Shown: positions 1-8,265 of the stretch, piece by piece
Numbering within the stretch: position 1 is the stretch's first letter
Layout: the number at the start of each line of letters is the position of its first letter
Origin: Prauserella isguenensis
Lineage (GTDB): Bacteria > Actinomycetota > Actinomycetes > Mycobacteriales > Pseudonocardiaceae
Assembly: GCF_014191605.1 (NCBI RefSeq)
Contig: NZ_JACHWU010000003.1
Location: forward strand, 186,001 to 250,000
Direction: 5' to 3'
DNA length: 64,000 nucleotides
The notes under the pieces: generated by a model
What the model was told of the DNA's origin: nothing
Database searches by the model: none
What the model saw: the letters and a program-made list of their open reading frames with translations, nothing else
Translations under genes and position numbers: made by a program

Positions 1-815
1 TCGACCTCGGGATCGAACACTTCGGTGATCCGGCTGCACCGCTCGTCCTGCTCGCCGGTGGCCCGACCATGCTGTCGTGGCCTGACGAACTCTGTGAGGC
101 GCTGGCTCGCCGGGGACGCCACGTGGTGCGCTACGACCTGCGCGATGCAGGTGCGTCGACCACCGGCGACCCCGACGCACCGAAGTACACCCTGCGCGAT
201 CTCGCCCGCGACGCCGCCGTGCTCGCCCGCGACCTCGACGACCTGCCGGCACACCTGGCCGGCATCGGGATCGGCGGCATGGTGGCCCAGGTGGCGGCGC
301 TCGATCACCCCGACGCGTTCTCGGCACTGACTCTCGCCGGTACGAGGCCGGTCGCCCCGGGCCCCGTCGACGCCGACCTGCCCGACCACGACGCCGGCAC
401 CCTGGAGCGGGCGTTCGCCCTCCCGATGCCGGACTGGTCCGACCGCGACGCCGTGGCGGACTTCGCCGCCGCCCACGCCGAGATCCTCGGCAACGACCCG
501 GTGGCCGCACGCGCCACCGCGGCCCGTGTGTTCGACCGCACGCCCTCGACTGAACCCGCGGTCCACCGCGCCAACCAGCTGGGCATGGTCTTCGCCGCGC
601 TGGACTGCACACCGCGCTGGCGGGAGCGGCTCTCCGAGTTGGCCGTGCCGACACTCGTCGTCCACGGCCGGCGCGACCCGTTCTTCCCCGTGGGCAACGG
701 CGAAGCCCTCGCCACGGAGATCCCCGACGCCCGGCTGCACGTGCTCGACGAGGCGGCGACCGCGATCCCCCTCCGTCTCGCCGAGGAGGTCGCGGCCGCC
801 ATGGTCGCGCGGTAG
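1..815 (+). CDS. Alpha/beta hydrolase fold protein, 5' end outside window; probable non-catalytic member
   Basis: The reading frame is open from base 3 and ends in TAG at 813-815, so the N-terminus lies upstream of the window. The order of features fits the alpha/beta hydrolase fold: an oxyanion-like L-A-G-G-P near the start, a helix entry like the nucleophile elbow, a cap region, and a late VVHGRRDPF strand that supplies the acid Asp. The elbow reads G-I-G-I-G-G where active members have G-x-S-x-G-G, so the nucleophile Ser is Gly. Near the C-terminus the usual G-H motif is replaced by E-A-A-T-A, so the catalytic His also appears to be missing. The fold is clear; hydrolase activity is doubtful. 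Substrate unknown. Confidence 0.8.
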   Translation, partial: DLGIEHFGDPAAPLVLLAGGPTMLSWPDELCEALARRGRHVVRYDLRDAGASTTGDPDAPKYTLRDLARDAAVLARDLDDLPAHLAGIGIGGMVAQVAALDHPDAFSALTLAGTRPVAPGPVDADLPDHDAGTLERAFALPMPDWSDRDAVADFAAAHAEILGNDPVAARATAARVFDRTPSTEPAVHRANQLGMVFAALDCTPRWRERLSELAVPTLVVHGRRDPFFPVGNGEALATEIPDARLHVLDEAATAIPLRLAEEVAAAMVAR

Positions 816-888
816 ACCGCCGCGGTCCGTGGGCGTGCTCGCACTCAGCCGCAGGTTCTCGGCGCCGGTGAGCGGTCCGTCCACGCGG

Positions 889-2058
889 TCACGAACACAG
901 GTGTCGCAGTCGCGCGGCCCGCCGGGTCAGGTGGTCGCGCTCGGGAACGCTCATGGCCGTGTGGGCCGCTTCGGCGTAGAGGTCCGCTGCGCGGGCGTGC
1001 TCGCCGGCGCGCTCGTGCAGGTAGGCCGACGCGGCGGCATACCGCGGCAGGCCCGGGTCCACGTCCTCGAGCGCCGCCAAGCCCGCTCTGGCCCCGTCGG
1101 CCTCGCCGACCGCGACCGCGCGGTTCAACCGCACGACGGGGCTCTCGGTGAGCCGGAGCAGCTCGTCGTACCACTCCACGATCTGCGGCCAGTCCGTCTC
1201 GGCCGCAGTCGGAGCGTCGGCGTGCAGCGCGGCGATCGCCGCCTGAGCCTGGTACTCGCCGAGCCGATCCCGTGCGAGCGCTGTCTGCAGGATCTCCACT
1301 CCCTCCGCGATCAGACCGGTGTCCCAACGGCCACGGTCCTGCTCGGCGAGGGGAATCAGCCGTCCGTCGGCGTCCGTGCGGGCCGCGCGGCGGGCGTGGT
1401 GCAGCAGCATCAGCGCCAAGAGGCCTGCCACCTCGGGGTCGTCGGTCAGCGCGACGAGCTGGCGGGTCAGTCGGATGGCCTCCGCCGCCAGGTCTACGTC
1501 GCCGCCGTAACCCTCGTTGAACACGAGGTACAGCACCCGCAACACCGTCGCCGGATCACCGGACCTGTCGAACGACTCGCCCGCGATCCGCCGCTTGGCC
1601 CTGCTGATCCGCTGCGCCATCGTCGCCTCGGGCACCAGGTACGCGGCGGCGATCTGCCGCGTGGTGAGCCCACCGACGGCACGCAGTGTCAGCGCGACCG
1701 CCGACGCGGGAGCCAGCGACGGATGTGCGCACAGGAAGTACAGCCGCAGCGTGTCGTCCGCGGCGGGAGCGGGGCCCGGCGGAGGCTCGGCCGCCACCTC
1801 GACCTCACGCCCCCGCCTCGACTCCTCCGCACGCTTGCCGTCGACGAACCGGCGCCACGACGCCGCGATCAGCCAGCCCTTCGGGTCCCTCACGGGATCC
1901 GCGCCGCTCGAGCGCGAGGAGGAATCGTCGGGCCAGGTCTCCAACGCACGGATCACGGCCTCCTGCACCGCGTCCTCCGCCGACGCGAAATCCGCCCCGC
2001 GCCGGACGAGCACCCCGATCACGGCGGGCACCAGCTCCCGCAGCAGCGTCGGATTCAC
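889..2058 (-). CDS. ECF42-type RNA polymerase sigma factor with long C-terminal extension
   Basis: This 389-residue protein has an ECF sigma2 region near residues 10-80 (the A-S-A-E-D-A-V-Q-E-A helix), a sigma4 region around 105-165 (TTRQIAAAYLVPEATMAQRI), and a long helical, TPR-like C-terminal half. That layout is the hallmark of the ECF42 (SigC-like, DUF6596) group. I chose GTG at 2058 because it overlaps the TGA of the upstream YCII/DGPF gene by four bases (GTGA), and translational coupling is typical for this pair. An in-frame ATG at 2106 would extend deep into the partner gene. The family is known to transcribe genes for DGPF proteins, and the C-terminal extension is reported to be needed for activity. 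No anti-sigma gene is adjacent. Confidence 0.88.
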   Translation of the reverse strand: MNPTLLRELVPAVIGVLVRRGADFASAEDAVQEAVIRALETWPDDSSSRSSGADPVRDPKGWLIAASWRRFVDGKRAEESRRGREVEVAAEPPPGPAPAADDTLRLYFLCAHPSLAPASAVALTLRAVGGLTTRQIAAAYLVPEATMAQRISRAKRRIAGESFDRSGDPATVLRVLYLVFNEGYGGDVDLAAEAIRLTRQLVALTDDPEVAGLLALMLLHHARRAARTDADGRLIPLAEQDRGRWDTGLIAEGVEILQTALARDRLGEYQAQAAIAALHADAPTAAETDWPQIVEWYDELLRLTESPVVRLNRAVAVGEADGARAGLAALEDVDPGLPRYAAASAYLHERAGEHARAADLYAEAAHTAMSVPERDHLTRRAARLRHLCS

Positions 2059-2462
2059 TCGACGCTCTCGGCCCGCCCGGACATGAACGGGCGCAGTTCG
2101 AGCCATTCGTGGATCGGCTCGCCGTTCGGACCGGGAGCCGCCGACAGTTCGCCCGCCAGTTCGAGCGCCCGGTCGTAGGAATCCACGTCGATGACCATCC
2201 AGCCCGCGACGAGATCCTTGGTCTCGGCGAACGGCCCGTCCGTCACCGGCGGACGCCCCTCGCCGTCGTAGCGCACGAACGTTCCCTCGGGCGAGAGCGC
2301 CTGGGCGTCGACGAACTCACCCGTGGACTGCAGCTTCTCCGCGAAGTCGCTCATGTACCGCATGTGGGCATCGACCTCGTCGGGGCTCCAGCTGTCGATC
2401 GTTCCGTAGTCGACGACCGGCTCCGGCCCGCCCCGGTAGTGCTTCAGCAGCAGGTACTTCAT
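2055..2462 (-). CDS. YCII-related (DGPF) domain protein
   Basis: The protein has 135 residues and opens with MKYLLLKHYRGG. It carries the family signature around residues 70-80 as T-D-G-P-F-A-E-T-K, followed by V-A-G-W-M-V-I-D-V. It is a small dimeric alpha/beta-barrel protein of the YCII superfamily; its biochemical role is unknown. The ATG at 2462 has a strong ribosome site (AAGGAGG) upstream. It is the first gene of a two-gene operon with the ECF42 sigma factor, which it overlaps by four bases. A TGTCGAG-N16-CGTC element lies about 55-80 bases upstream of the start and is a plausible target of that same sigma factor. Confidence 0.9.
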   Translation of the reverse strand: MKYLLLKHYRGGPEPVVDYGTIDSWSPDEVDAHMRYMSDFAEKLQSTGEFVDAQALSPEGTFVRYDGEGRPPVTDGPFAETKDLVAGWMVIDVDSYDRALELAGELSAAPGPNGEPIHEWLELRPFMSGRAESVE

Positions 2463-2513
2463 GGTGCTCCTCCTTCACCGTGGCGGCCCTCGTGGCCGCT
2501 CGCATGCCCCTGG

Positions 2514-2540
2514 GACGGAGCCGACTCCTCATTCTCGACA
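2514..2540 (-). promoter_or_regulatory. Candidate ECF42 promoter for the YCII-sigma operon
   Basis: Reading the minus strand, TGTCGAG (2540-2534) is followed after 16 bases by CGTC (2517-2514). From memory, ECF42 sites have TGTCGA at -35 and a CGTC/CGA-like -10. The position, about 50 bases before the ATG at 2462, fits autoregulation. Inference from pattern and position only. Confidence 0.55.
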
Positions 2541-2600
2541 CGATGCGAGCACTTTCTCCGAACTTTTTCCCGGGCCGTGCCGAAGACCGTCGTACGGCGT

Positions 2601-3512
2601 TCAGAGACTCAGGACGGTCTCGTGGGTGACATGGGACAGCTTCTCGGGGTTGCGCACTCCGTAGAGGCCGCTGATCAGGCCGTCGTCGATCCGCACCGCC
2701 ACCACGGTGTCGACCTCGTCGCCGCGCCACAGCACGAGAGCCGGGTGCCCGTTGACGCTCGCCGGGGCGAGCGTGCCGATCTCGGGGACACGCCATGCGC
2801 CGGTCGCCAGGACCCTGCCCACCTTATCCGCGCCCACGATCGGGTTCGGCACCGCCTGCGCCAGGCCGCCGCCGTCACCGATGAGCACCGCGTCGGGAGC
2901 GAGGATGTCCAGCAGGCCCTGCAGGTCACCCGTGTCGACAGCGCGGCGGAACGCGTCCAGCGCCCGCCGCGCCTCGTCCGGCGACGCCGGGCCGCGCGGC
3001 CTGCGGGCGGCGACGTGGCCGCGTGCCCGGTGGGCGATCTGCCGGACCGCGGCGGCGTTCTTGCCGACCGCCGCGGCGATCTCCTCGTACTCGACAGCGA
3101 ACACGTCCCGCAACACGAACACGGCGCGTTCGGTCGGCGACAGCGTCTCCAACACCAGCAGCATCGCCATCGACACGCTCTCGGCCAGCTCGACGTCGTC
3201 GGCCACGTCGGCCGCCGTGGCCAGCGGTTCGGGCAGCCACGCGCCGACGTAGGTCTCCTTACGCCTGCCGAGAGTGCGCATTCGCGTGAGCGCCTGCCGT
3301 GTCGTGATGCGCACCAGGTATGCCCGCCGGTCACGCACCCGCGCCAGTTCGACGCCCGTCCACTTCAGCCACGTCTCCTGCAGTACGTCCTCCGCGTCGG
3401 TGGCCGAGCCCAACATCTCGTAGGCGACCGTGAACAGCAGGTTCCGGTGCGCGACGAACACCTCGGTGGCGGCGTCGACGTCCGGCGCGGGCCGGTGCGG
3501 CATGGCGGTCAT
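2601..3512 (-). CDS. ECF41-type sigma factor with SnoaL-like C-terminal domain (SigJ-like)
   Basis: This 303-residue protein has sigma2 (about 15-80, with SATDAEDVLQETWLKW), sigma4 (about 115-170, with YEEIAAAVGKNAAAVRQI), and a C-terminal SnoaL/NTF2-like domain (about 185-300). It carries three motifs I associate with the ECF41 group: WLPEP in the linker, DGGG in the extension, and NPEKL near the C-terminus. In that group the C-terminal domain works as a built-in regulator in place of an anti-sigma factor. ATG 3512 is preceded by AAGGGAG at good spacing; a second ATG at 3503 is possible. It diverges from an AhpD-like gene, the classic ECF41 partner, and a matching promoter faces its own start. 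Confidence 0.93.
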   Translation of the reverse strand: MTAMPHRPAPDVDAATEVFVAHRNLLFTVAYEMLGSATDAEDVLQETWLKWTGVELARVRDRRAYLVRITTRQALTRMRTLGRRKETYVGAWLPEPLATAADVADDVELAESVSMAMLLVLETLSPTERAVFVLRDVFAVEYEEIAAAVGKNAAAVRQIAHRARGHVAARRPRGPASPDEARRALDAFRRAVDTGDLQGLLDILAPDAVLIGDGGGLAQAVPNPIVGADKVGRVLATGAWRVPEIGTLAPASVNGHPALVLWRGDEVDTVVAVRIDDGLISGLYGVRNPEKLSHVTHETVLSL

Positions 3513-3541
3513 GGGTCTCCCTTCGGACGTGACACCCCTAC

Positions 3542-3568
3542 GACGCCGACGAGCGCCGCGCTGTGACA
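3542..3568 (-). promoter_or_regulatory. ECF41 promoter driving the ECF41 sigma gene
   Basis: On the minus strand TGTCACA (3568-3562) is followed by exactly 16 bases and then CGTC (3545-3542). This matches the published ECF41 consensus as I remember it (TGTCACA-N16-CGTC). It lies about 30 bases upstream of the sigma ATG, indicating autoregulation. Confidence 0.85.
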
Positions 3569-3602
3569 CCCGCGGCCGGCACGGACCGGTGGCAACCACG
3601 GA

Positions 3603-3629
3603 TGTCACACGCTTCGCACCGCCGGCGTC
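3603..3629 (+). promoter_or_regulatory. ECF41 promoter driving the AhpD-like gene
   Basis: TGTCACA (3603-3609), 16 bases, then CGTC (3626-3629). This has the same spacing as the divergent element at 3568-3542, with the two -35 boxes 34 bases apart. It predicts a 5' leader of roughly 75 bases before the ATG at 3715. Confidence 0.87.
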
Positions 3630-3714
3630 TTCTGGTCGCCCCACGTCGACGTCGTCGCGCGACAACGCGTCATCCGGCGACGTCGCCGCCGCAGCAACGA
3701 GGAGGACCACAGCC

Positions 3715-4209
3715 ATGGAAACCCGATTCGACATGTTCGGCAACGAACTGGCGCTCAAGTTCGCCAAACGCTTCGCGAACGCCGGCGCCGTCATCACCGA
3801 CTCACCGCTGCCCGCGTCGATCCAGGAACTCGTGTCGCTGCGGGCCAGCCAGATCAACGGCTGCGGCTGGTGCGTCGACATGCACACCAAGGAGGCCGCC
3901 GCCCACGGGGAGAGCGCAGAGCGGCTCAACCTCGTCGCCGTCTGGCGGGAGACCACCGTCTTCGACGCCGCCGAGCGCGCCGCACTCGCCTTCGCCGAGG
4001 AGGGCACCCGGCTCGCCGACGCCCACCAGGGCGTGTCCGACGAGACGTGGGCAGCGGTCCGCAAGCACTACGACGATGACCGGATCGCAGCGCTTGTGGC
4101 ACTGGTGAGCTTGATCAACGCGGCCAACCGCATGGCCGTGATCGTCCACCAGAAGGGCGGTTCGTACCGGCCCGGCATGTTCGATGCCGCCCTCGCGGGA
4201 CAGTCGTGA
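3715..4209 (+). CDS. Carboxymuconolactone decarboxylase / AhpD-like protein
   Basis: The 164-residue protein carries the AhpD-type redox motif C-G-W-C-V-D-M-H near residues 45-52 (CxxC followed by His), preceded by E-L-V-S-L-R-A-S. AhpD-like proteins use this Cys pair in peroxidase-type thiol chemistry, so an oxidative or thiol-stress role is more likely than true decarboxylation. The start at ATG 3715 has AGGAGG at 3700-3705. It is transcribed away from the ECF41 sigma gene, and the pairing of ECF41 factors with such proteins is well known. A perfect ECF41 promoter lies upstream, so it is very likely the main target. The natural substrate cannot be told from sequence. Confidence 0.92.
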   Translation: METRFDMFGNELALKFAKRFANAGAVITDSPLPASIQELVSLRASQINGCGWCVDMHTKEAAAHGESAERLNLVAVWRETTVFDAAERAALAFAEEGTRLADAHQGVSDETWAAVRKHYDDDRIAALVALVSLINAANRMAVIVHQKGGSYRPGMFDAALAGQS

Positions 4210-4230
4210 CCTGACCGCCGTCACGGGACG

Positions 4231-4265
4231 TGCGCGGGTGCGCCCGGTTCGGGCGCACCCGCGCA
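4231..4265. terminator. Bidirectional hairpin between convergent genes
   Basis: TGCGCGGGTGCGCCCG (4231-4246) pairs perfectly with 4250-4265 over 16 base pairs around a GTT loop. It lies between the AhpD-like gene and the convergent methyltransferase. No T-tract, as is common in high-G+C actinobacteria. Confidence 0.8.
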
Positions 4266-4309
4266 TCCGTCACGCCCACTGCGACCGCATCACCGGACCC
4301 CGCGCGCCG

Positions 4310-5500
4310 TCAGGCGGGCACGCGTTCGGCTCTGCAGAGCAGCGCCGTCGGCCTCCGCCCGATCCGGGTGAGCACGACACTCGCCTCGCCCGAGCCGGAC
4401 GGCTTGAGCCTGCGGCGCAGCGTGTTCGGGTCGACATCCAGGCCGCGCACGAGGATCTCCACCCTGCCGACGTCGTGGCGCCGCAGCATCGCCCGCAGTT
4501 CCTTCTCGCTGTAGTGACCGAACTCCAGCACACGGAACGCACGCACCCCGGGTGGCGGCTCGTCACCGGTGAGGTAGGCAATGCGCTCGTCGAGCTGCCA
4601 CAGGCCGTGCCGAGCCCCGTAGTGCCGCACCAGACCGGCCCGGACGACGGCGCCGTCGGGGTCGACGAGCCACTCCCCCGGCTCCCCGACGCCGGCGTCG
4701 TCCGGCTCGTCGTCGGTGATCGTCCACTGTGCAGCGCCTGCCCCCGCCTCGCCGGTTCGCAGTACCGTGGCACGCCTGCGCGTCGTGGCGAGGCCGCCGG
4801 ACCACAGACAGGATTCCCGCACCTGCCCGTCGAGTGAGACCAGCTCGACCTCGCGCGCCCACGGCGCGATCGACGTGTCGAGTCCCGGTGCGCACTTCAC
4901 GACCAGGTCGCGTCCGTCGTACGCGGCGGCCAGCTCGTCGAGCGCGGGCACGAAGTCACCGGGTTTCCACGTGCGGCGCCCCGACGAGTCCCGCCTGGCG
5001 GGATCGGCCACCACCACGGCATCGCGGGTGACCGGCGCGAGCGCGTCCGCGCGCACCACCGTGGGAGACACCCCGGCCACGGCGGCGTTGTGCCGTGCCA
5101 TCGCGAGCCGGGTCGGATCGAGGTCCGAGCCCACGCACCGAGCCGCGGTCCGGGCCAACTCGACGAGGTCGGCCCCGATGGAACATGTCACGTCGTGCAC
5201 GTCACGCCCCGCGAGCCGTGCCGCCCGGTGGCGTGCCACCGGCGAGGCGCTCGCCTGTTGCAGCGCCTCCGAGGTCAACAGCCACGAAGCCGGATCGTCC
5301 AGTTTGGACGACGCTTTCCGGCGCAGCAGTACGGTTTCCAGCACCGCGGCGTACCGGTCACCCACCAGACGACGGGCGCTGGTCACGTCGGAGAGCCAGC
5401 TCGCGTCGGTGAGCCCCAGCCCGTCGCAGGCCGCGATCGCCTTCTCACCCTCGGCCGAGGCCAGGAAGGCGACGTCGTCGGGTGAGAAGGCGTACGGCAA
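4310..5500 (-). CDS. Class I SAM-dependent methyltransferase with THUMP-like domain
   Basis: This 396-residue protein has an N-terminal helical segment, a Rossmann methyltransferase core (about 95-245: V-T-C-S-I-G-A-D as motif I, V-G-S-D-L-D as motif II, V-V-A-D-P-A-R-R as motif IV), and a C-terminal domain resembling the THUMP-like family (about 290-396). The D-P-A-R-R motif and THUMP-like tail suggest RNA as substrate, though the exact target is unknown. The open frame begins with TTG at 5500; the ribosome site is weak, so the start is uncertain. It lies 31 bases downstream of another methyltransferase in the same direction and may be the last gene of a three-gene run with enoyl-CoA hydratase. 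Confidence 0.85.
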   Translation of the reverse strand: MPYAFSPDDVAFLASAEGEKAIAACDGLGLTDASWLSDVTSARRLVGDRYAAVLETVLLRRKASSKLDDPASWLLTSEALQQASASPVARHRAARLAGRDVHDVTCSIGADLVELARTAARCVGSDLDPTRLAMARHNAAVAGVSPTVVRADALAPVTRDAVVVADPARRDSSGRRTWKPGDFVPALDELAAAYDGRDLVVKCAPGLDTSIAPWAREVELVSLDGQVRESCLWSGGLATTRRRATVLRTGEAGAGAAQWTITDDEPDDAGVGEPGEWLVDPDGAVVRAGLVRHYGARHGLWQLDERIAYLTGDEPPPGVRAFRVLEFGHYSEKELRAMLRRHDVGRVEILVRGLDVDPNTLRRRLKPSGSGEASVVLTRIGRRPTALLCRAERVPA

Positions 5501-5531
5501 CGGTTCCGGTGCTCCTACTCCGACGAGCCGG

Positions 5532-6518
5532 TCAGGGCTCGACGGGCTCTGGCGGCTTGGTGCCCGTGATCATCACGTTGTAGAACAGTTCCCGCGGCAA
5601 CACCCTGGACAACAGCTTCTTGTCCACGGCCGAGAGCCGCAGCCACAGCTTGTAGGCGAACAACCGCCACTTGAGCGTGAGCTTCTCGTCCGGAACGGCG
5701 GCCTCGAACGTCCGGATCGGCCAGCCCGCCAGCGCCGCGCTGAACTCGTCGGTGACCGCCCGGACATCGGCCGCACCCGCCGACAGCGCCGTGCGCTCCA
5801 GATCGGACGGATCGAACGTGTGCAGGTCGACCACGGCCTCCAGCGCCGCGGCACGCGAGGACTCGTCCAGCTCGGCCTGCGGCCGCCGCCAGCCGCTCAG
5901 CGCGGGCAGCTTGGTGACGGTCGTCGTCAGCCACCATGTCAGCTGGCCCAGTCTGCGGGCGTAGAAGTCACCGACCTTGGTCGGCTCGCCCGCGAACACG
6001 AACCGCCCGCCCGGCTTGAGCACCCGCAGCACCTCGCGCAGCGACGCCTCGACGTCCGGGATGTGATGCAGCACGGCGTGCCCGATCACGAGGTCGAAAC
6101 TGTCGTCCTCGTAGGGGATCCGTTCGGCGTCCGCCACCCGGCCGTCGACGTCGAGTCCCAGCTGCTCGGCATTGCGCAGCGCGACCTCGACCATCCCGGG
6201 CGACAGGTCCGTCACCGAACCCTTCTTGATCACCCCGCCCTGCATCAGGTTCAACAGGAAGAAGCCCGTGCCGCTGCCCAGTTCCATGGCGGTGGGGTAC
6301 GGCCGATCGCTCTCCCCCGCCACCGCGGTGAACACGTCGGTCGCGTAGTCGATGCAACGCTCGTCGTACGAGATCGACCACTTCTCGTCGTACGTGCCGG
6401 CTTCCCAGTCGTGGTAGAGCACGTTGGCGAGCTTCGGGTCGGCATAGGCGGCCTGCACCTCGTCGGCGCTCGCGTGCGGGTTCGGAGCGGGGTCGAGGCC
6501 GCGTACGTCGTCGGACAC
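5532..6518 (-). CDS. Class I SAM-dependent methyltransferase
   Basis: The protein has 328 residues with SAM-binding motif I as A-M-E-L-G-S-G-T-G-F-F near residue 75, an acidic loop (DVDGRVADAERIPYEDDSFD) and the VLHHIPDVEASLREVLRVLKPGG segment typical of UbiE/Methyltransf_11 enzymes. The C-terminal 120 residues form a helical extension with no motif I recognise. The start is GTG 6518, seven bases after AGGGGA; GTG 6524, which overlaps the TGA of the upstream enoyl-CoA hydratase gene, is the alternative. Either way the two genes are translationally coupled. Substrate unknown; coupling to a CoA-pathway gene could hint at lipid metabolism, but that is weak inference. Confidence 0.87.
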   Translation of the reverse strand: MSDDVRGLDPAPNPHASADEVQAAYADPKLANVLYHDWEAGTYDEKWSISYDERCIDYATDVFTAVAGESDRPYPTAMELGSGTGFFLLNLMQGGVIKKGSVTDLSPGMVEVALRNAEQLGLDVDGRVADAERIPYEDDSFDLVIGHAVLHHIPDVEASLREVLRVLKPGGRFVFAGEPTKVGDFYARRLGQLTWWLTTTVTKLPALSGWRRPQAELDESSRAAALEAVVDLHTFDPSDLERTALSAGAADVRAVTDEFSAALAGWPIRTFEAAVPDEKLTLKWRLFAYKLWLRLSAVDKKLLSRVLPRELFYNVMITGTKPPEPVEP

Positions 6519-6520
6519 GG

Positions 6521-7300
6521 TCACTTCCCCTTGAACCGGGCCTTGCCGGGGCCGTTCTCGATGAACGACTCCATCCCCGCGGCCTGGTCCTCGGTGGCCC
6601 ACAGCGCCGTGAACAGCTGCGTCTCGAGCTTCAGCGCGTTGCGCAGGTCCATGTCCTGACCGCCGTCGATGGCGGCCTTGGCGGCCTTCAGTGCGACAGC
6701 AGGGCCGTCGGCGAACTGCGCCGCCCACGTGTGCGCCGCGGTGTACACGTCGTCCGGGGCGACGACCTGGTCGACCAGGCCCATCGCGAGCGCCTCCTCA
6801 GCCTTCACGAACCGTCCCGTGTAGACGATGTCCTTGGCCTTGCTCGGGCCCACGAGCCGGGTCAGGCGCTGCGTACCGCCCGCACCCGGGATGATGCCGA
6901 GCTGGATCTCCGGCTGGCCGACCTTCACGTTGTCACCGACGATCCGGCGGTCGGCGGTCATCGCCAGCTCGAGACCCCCGCCCAGCGCGTAGCCGGTCAC
7001 GGCCGCGACGGTCGGCTTCGGCAACTCGGCGATCGACGCCAACGACGCCTGTAGCTCGGCGCCGAACTCGTTGATCTCGACGTAGGACTTGGCCGCCATC
7101 TCCTTGATGTCGGCACCGCCCGCGAACGTCTTCTCCCCGCCGTAGAGGATCACGGCGCGGACGTCGTCGCGGCCCGCGGCCTCCTTCGCGGCCTCGGCGA
7201 GCTCACGCTGCACCTGGTTGTTCAGCGCGTTGACCGGGGGCCGGTCCAGCCTGATGGTGCCGACGCCTGCCTCGACCTCGAGTCGTACGAACTCGCCCAC
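6521..7300 (-). CDS. Enoyl-CoA hydratase/isomerase family protein
   Basis: The 259-residue length is typical of crotonases. The oxyanion-hole segment reads FAGGADIKEM. Both glutamates used by true hydratases are present, in the G-Y-A-L-G-G-G-L-E-L-A-M segment and in G-Q-P-E-I-Q-L-G-I-I-P-G, so it is predicted to hydrate 2-trans-enoyl-CoA in fatty acid beta-oxidation. GTG 7300 is preceded by AGGAGG at good spacing. The downstream methyltransferase overlaps its stop codon. Thiolase and methylmalonyl-CoA epimerase elsewhere in the window show the same catabolic potential but are not linked to it. Chain-length preference is not visible. Confidence 0.93.
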   Translation of the reverse strand: MGEFVRLEVEAGVGTIRLDRPPVNALNNQVQRELAEAAKEAAGRDDVRAVILYGGEKTFAGGADIKEMAAKSYVEINEFGAELQASLASIAELPKPTVAAVTGYALGGGLELAMTADRRIVGDNVKVGQPEIQLGIIPGAGGTQRLTRLVGPSKAKDIVYTGRFVKAEEALAMGLVDQVVAPDDVYTAAHTWAAQFADGPAVALKAAKAAIDGGQDMDLRNALKLETQLFTALWATEDQAAGMESFIENGPGKARFKGK

Positions 7301-7363
7301 GCCTTCCTCCTTGAACGCTTGCTCGACATGCCTGCGACCGGAAGCTACCGGCCGGTAATGAGC

Positions 7364-8215
7364 TTACCTGCGCCGTGCGAAGAAGCGATCACCCGAGCGC
7401 TCCAGCACGAGGTCCTGGCCGAACGTAGCCGACAGGTTCTCCGCCGTCAGCACGTCGTCGAGCAGCCCCGCGGCGACCGTGCGCCCCTCGGCGAGCAACA
7501 GTGCGTGGGTGAACCCGGGCGGGATCTCCTCGACGTGGTGGGTGACCAGTGCCATCGCGGGCGCGTCCGGGTCGAGCGCCAGCTCCGAGAGCCGCGCCAC
7601 GAGGTCCTCGCGGCCGCCGAGGTCGAGTCCCGCGGCCGGCTCGTCGAGCAGCAGCAGTTCGGGGTCGGTCATCTGCGCACGGGCGATGAGGGTGCGCTTG
7701 CGTTCACCCTCCGAGAGCGTGCCGTACTCCCGCGTGCCCAGGTGAGCGATGCCGAGCGCGGCCAGCAGCTCGTCGGCCCGCTCCGTGTCGAGCTCGTCGT
7801 AGCGCTCACGCCACCGTCCCATGACGGCGTAACCGGCGCTGACGACGACGTCGCGCACCTTCTCGTCACCCGGGACCCGCGAGTTGACGGCCGCCGACGT
7901 GAACCCGATCCGCGTGCGCAGCTCGAACACGTCGGTACGGCCGATCTTCTCCCCCAGCACGTGCACGGTGCCCGTCGTCGGGTGCAACTCCGCCGCCGCC
8001 AGCTTGAGCAGCGTGGTCTTGCCCGCGCCGTTCGGGCCGAGGATCACCCAGCGTTCGTCGAGTTCCACCGACCAGTCGAGATCGGCGAGCAACTTGTTGC
8101 CGCCCCGCCGGACCCCGACCCCCGAGGCGTGGACCACCAGGTCCTCGAGGTTCTCCGGCTGCCCGGTGCTTGCGTCGTCCCGTGGAGTGTCGTGCGCCGC
8201 GTTCACGAGTGCCAT
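7364..8215 (-). CDS. Stand-alone ABC transporter ATP-binding protein
   Basis: This 283-residue single nucleotide-binding domain has Walker A as GPNGAGKTT near residues 60-68, signature LSEGERKR (E replacing the usual second G of LSGGQ), Walker B LLLLDEPAAGLD, and the switch His in VTHH. No permease or binding-protein gene is adjacent, so its partner is elsewhere, or it serves a non-transport role such as the ABC-type proteins related to ModF. ATG 8215 is chosen because the domain begins about 30 residues later; the open frame extends much further upstream but runs through the 27-base repeats and the 3' end of glgP and is not coding there. Confidence 0.86.
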   Translation of the reverse strand: MALVNAAHDTPRDDASTGQPENLEDLVVHASGVGVRRGGNKLLADLDWSVELDERWVILGPNGAGKTTLLKLAAAELHPTTGTVHVLGEKIGRTDVFELRTRIGFTSAAVNSRVPGDEKVRDVVVSAGYAVMGRWRERYDELDTERADELLAALGIAHLGTREYGTLSEGERKRTLIARAQMTDPELLLLDEPAAGLDLGGREDLVARLSELALDPDAPAMALVTHHVEEIPPGFTHALLLAEGRTVAAGLLDDVLTAENLSATFGQDLVLERSGDRFFARRR

Positions 8216-8265
8216 TCTCACCGACCGGTCGCGCGCGCCCGCGTGTGGGCCCACGACAGGCCGAC

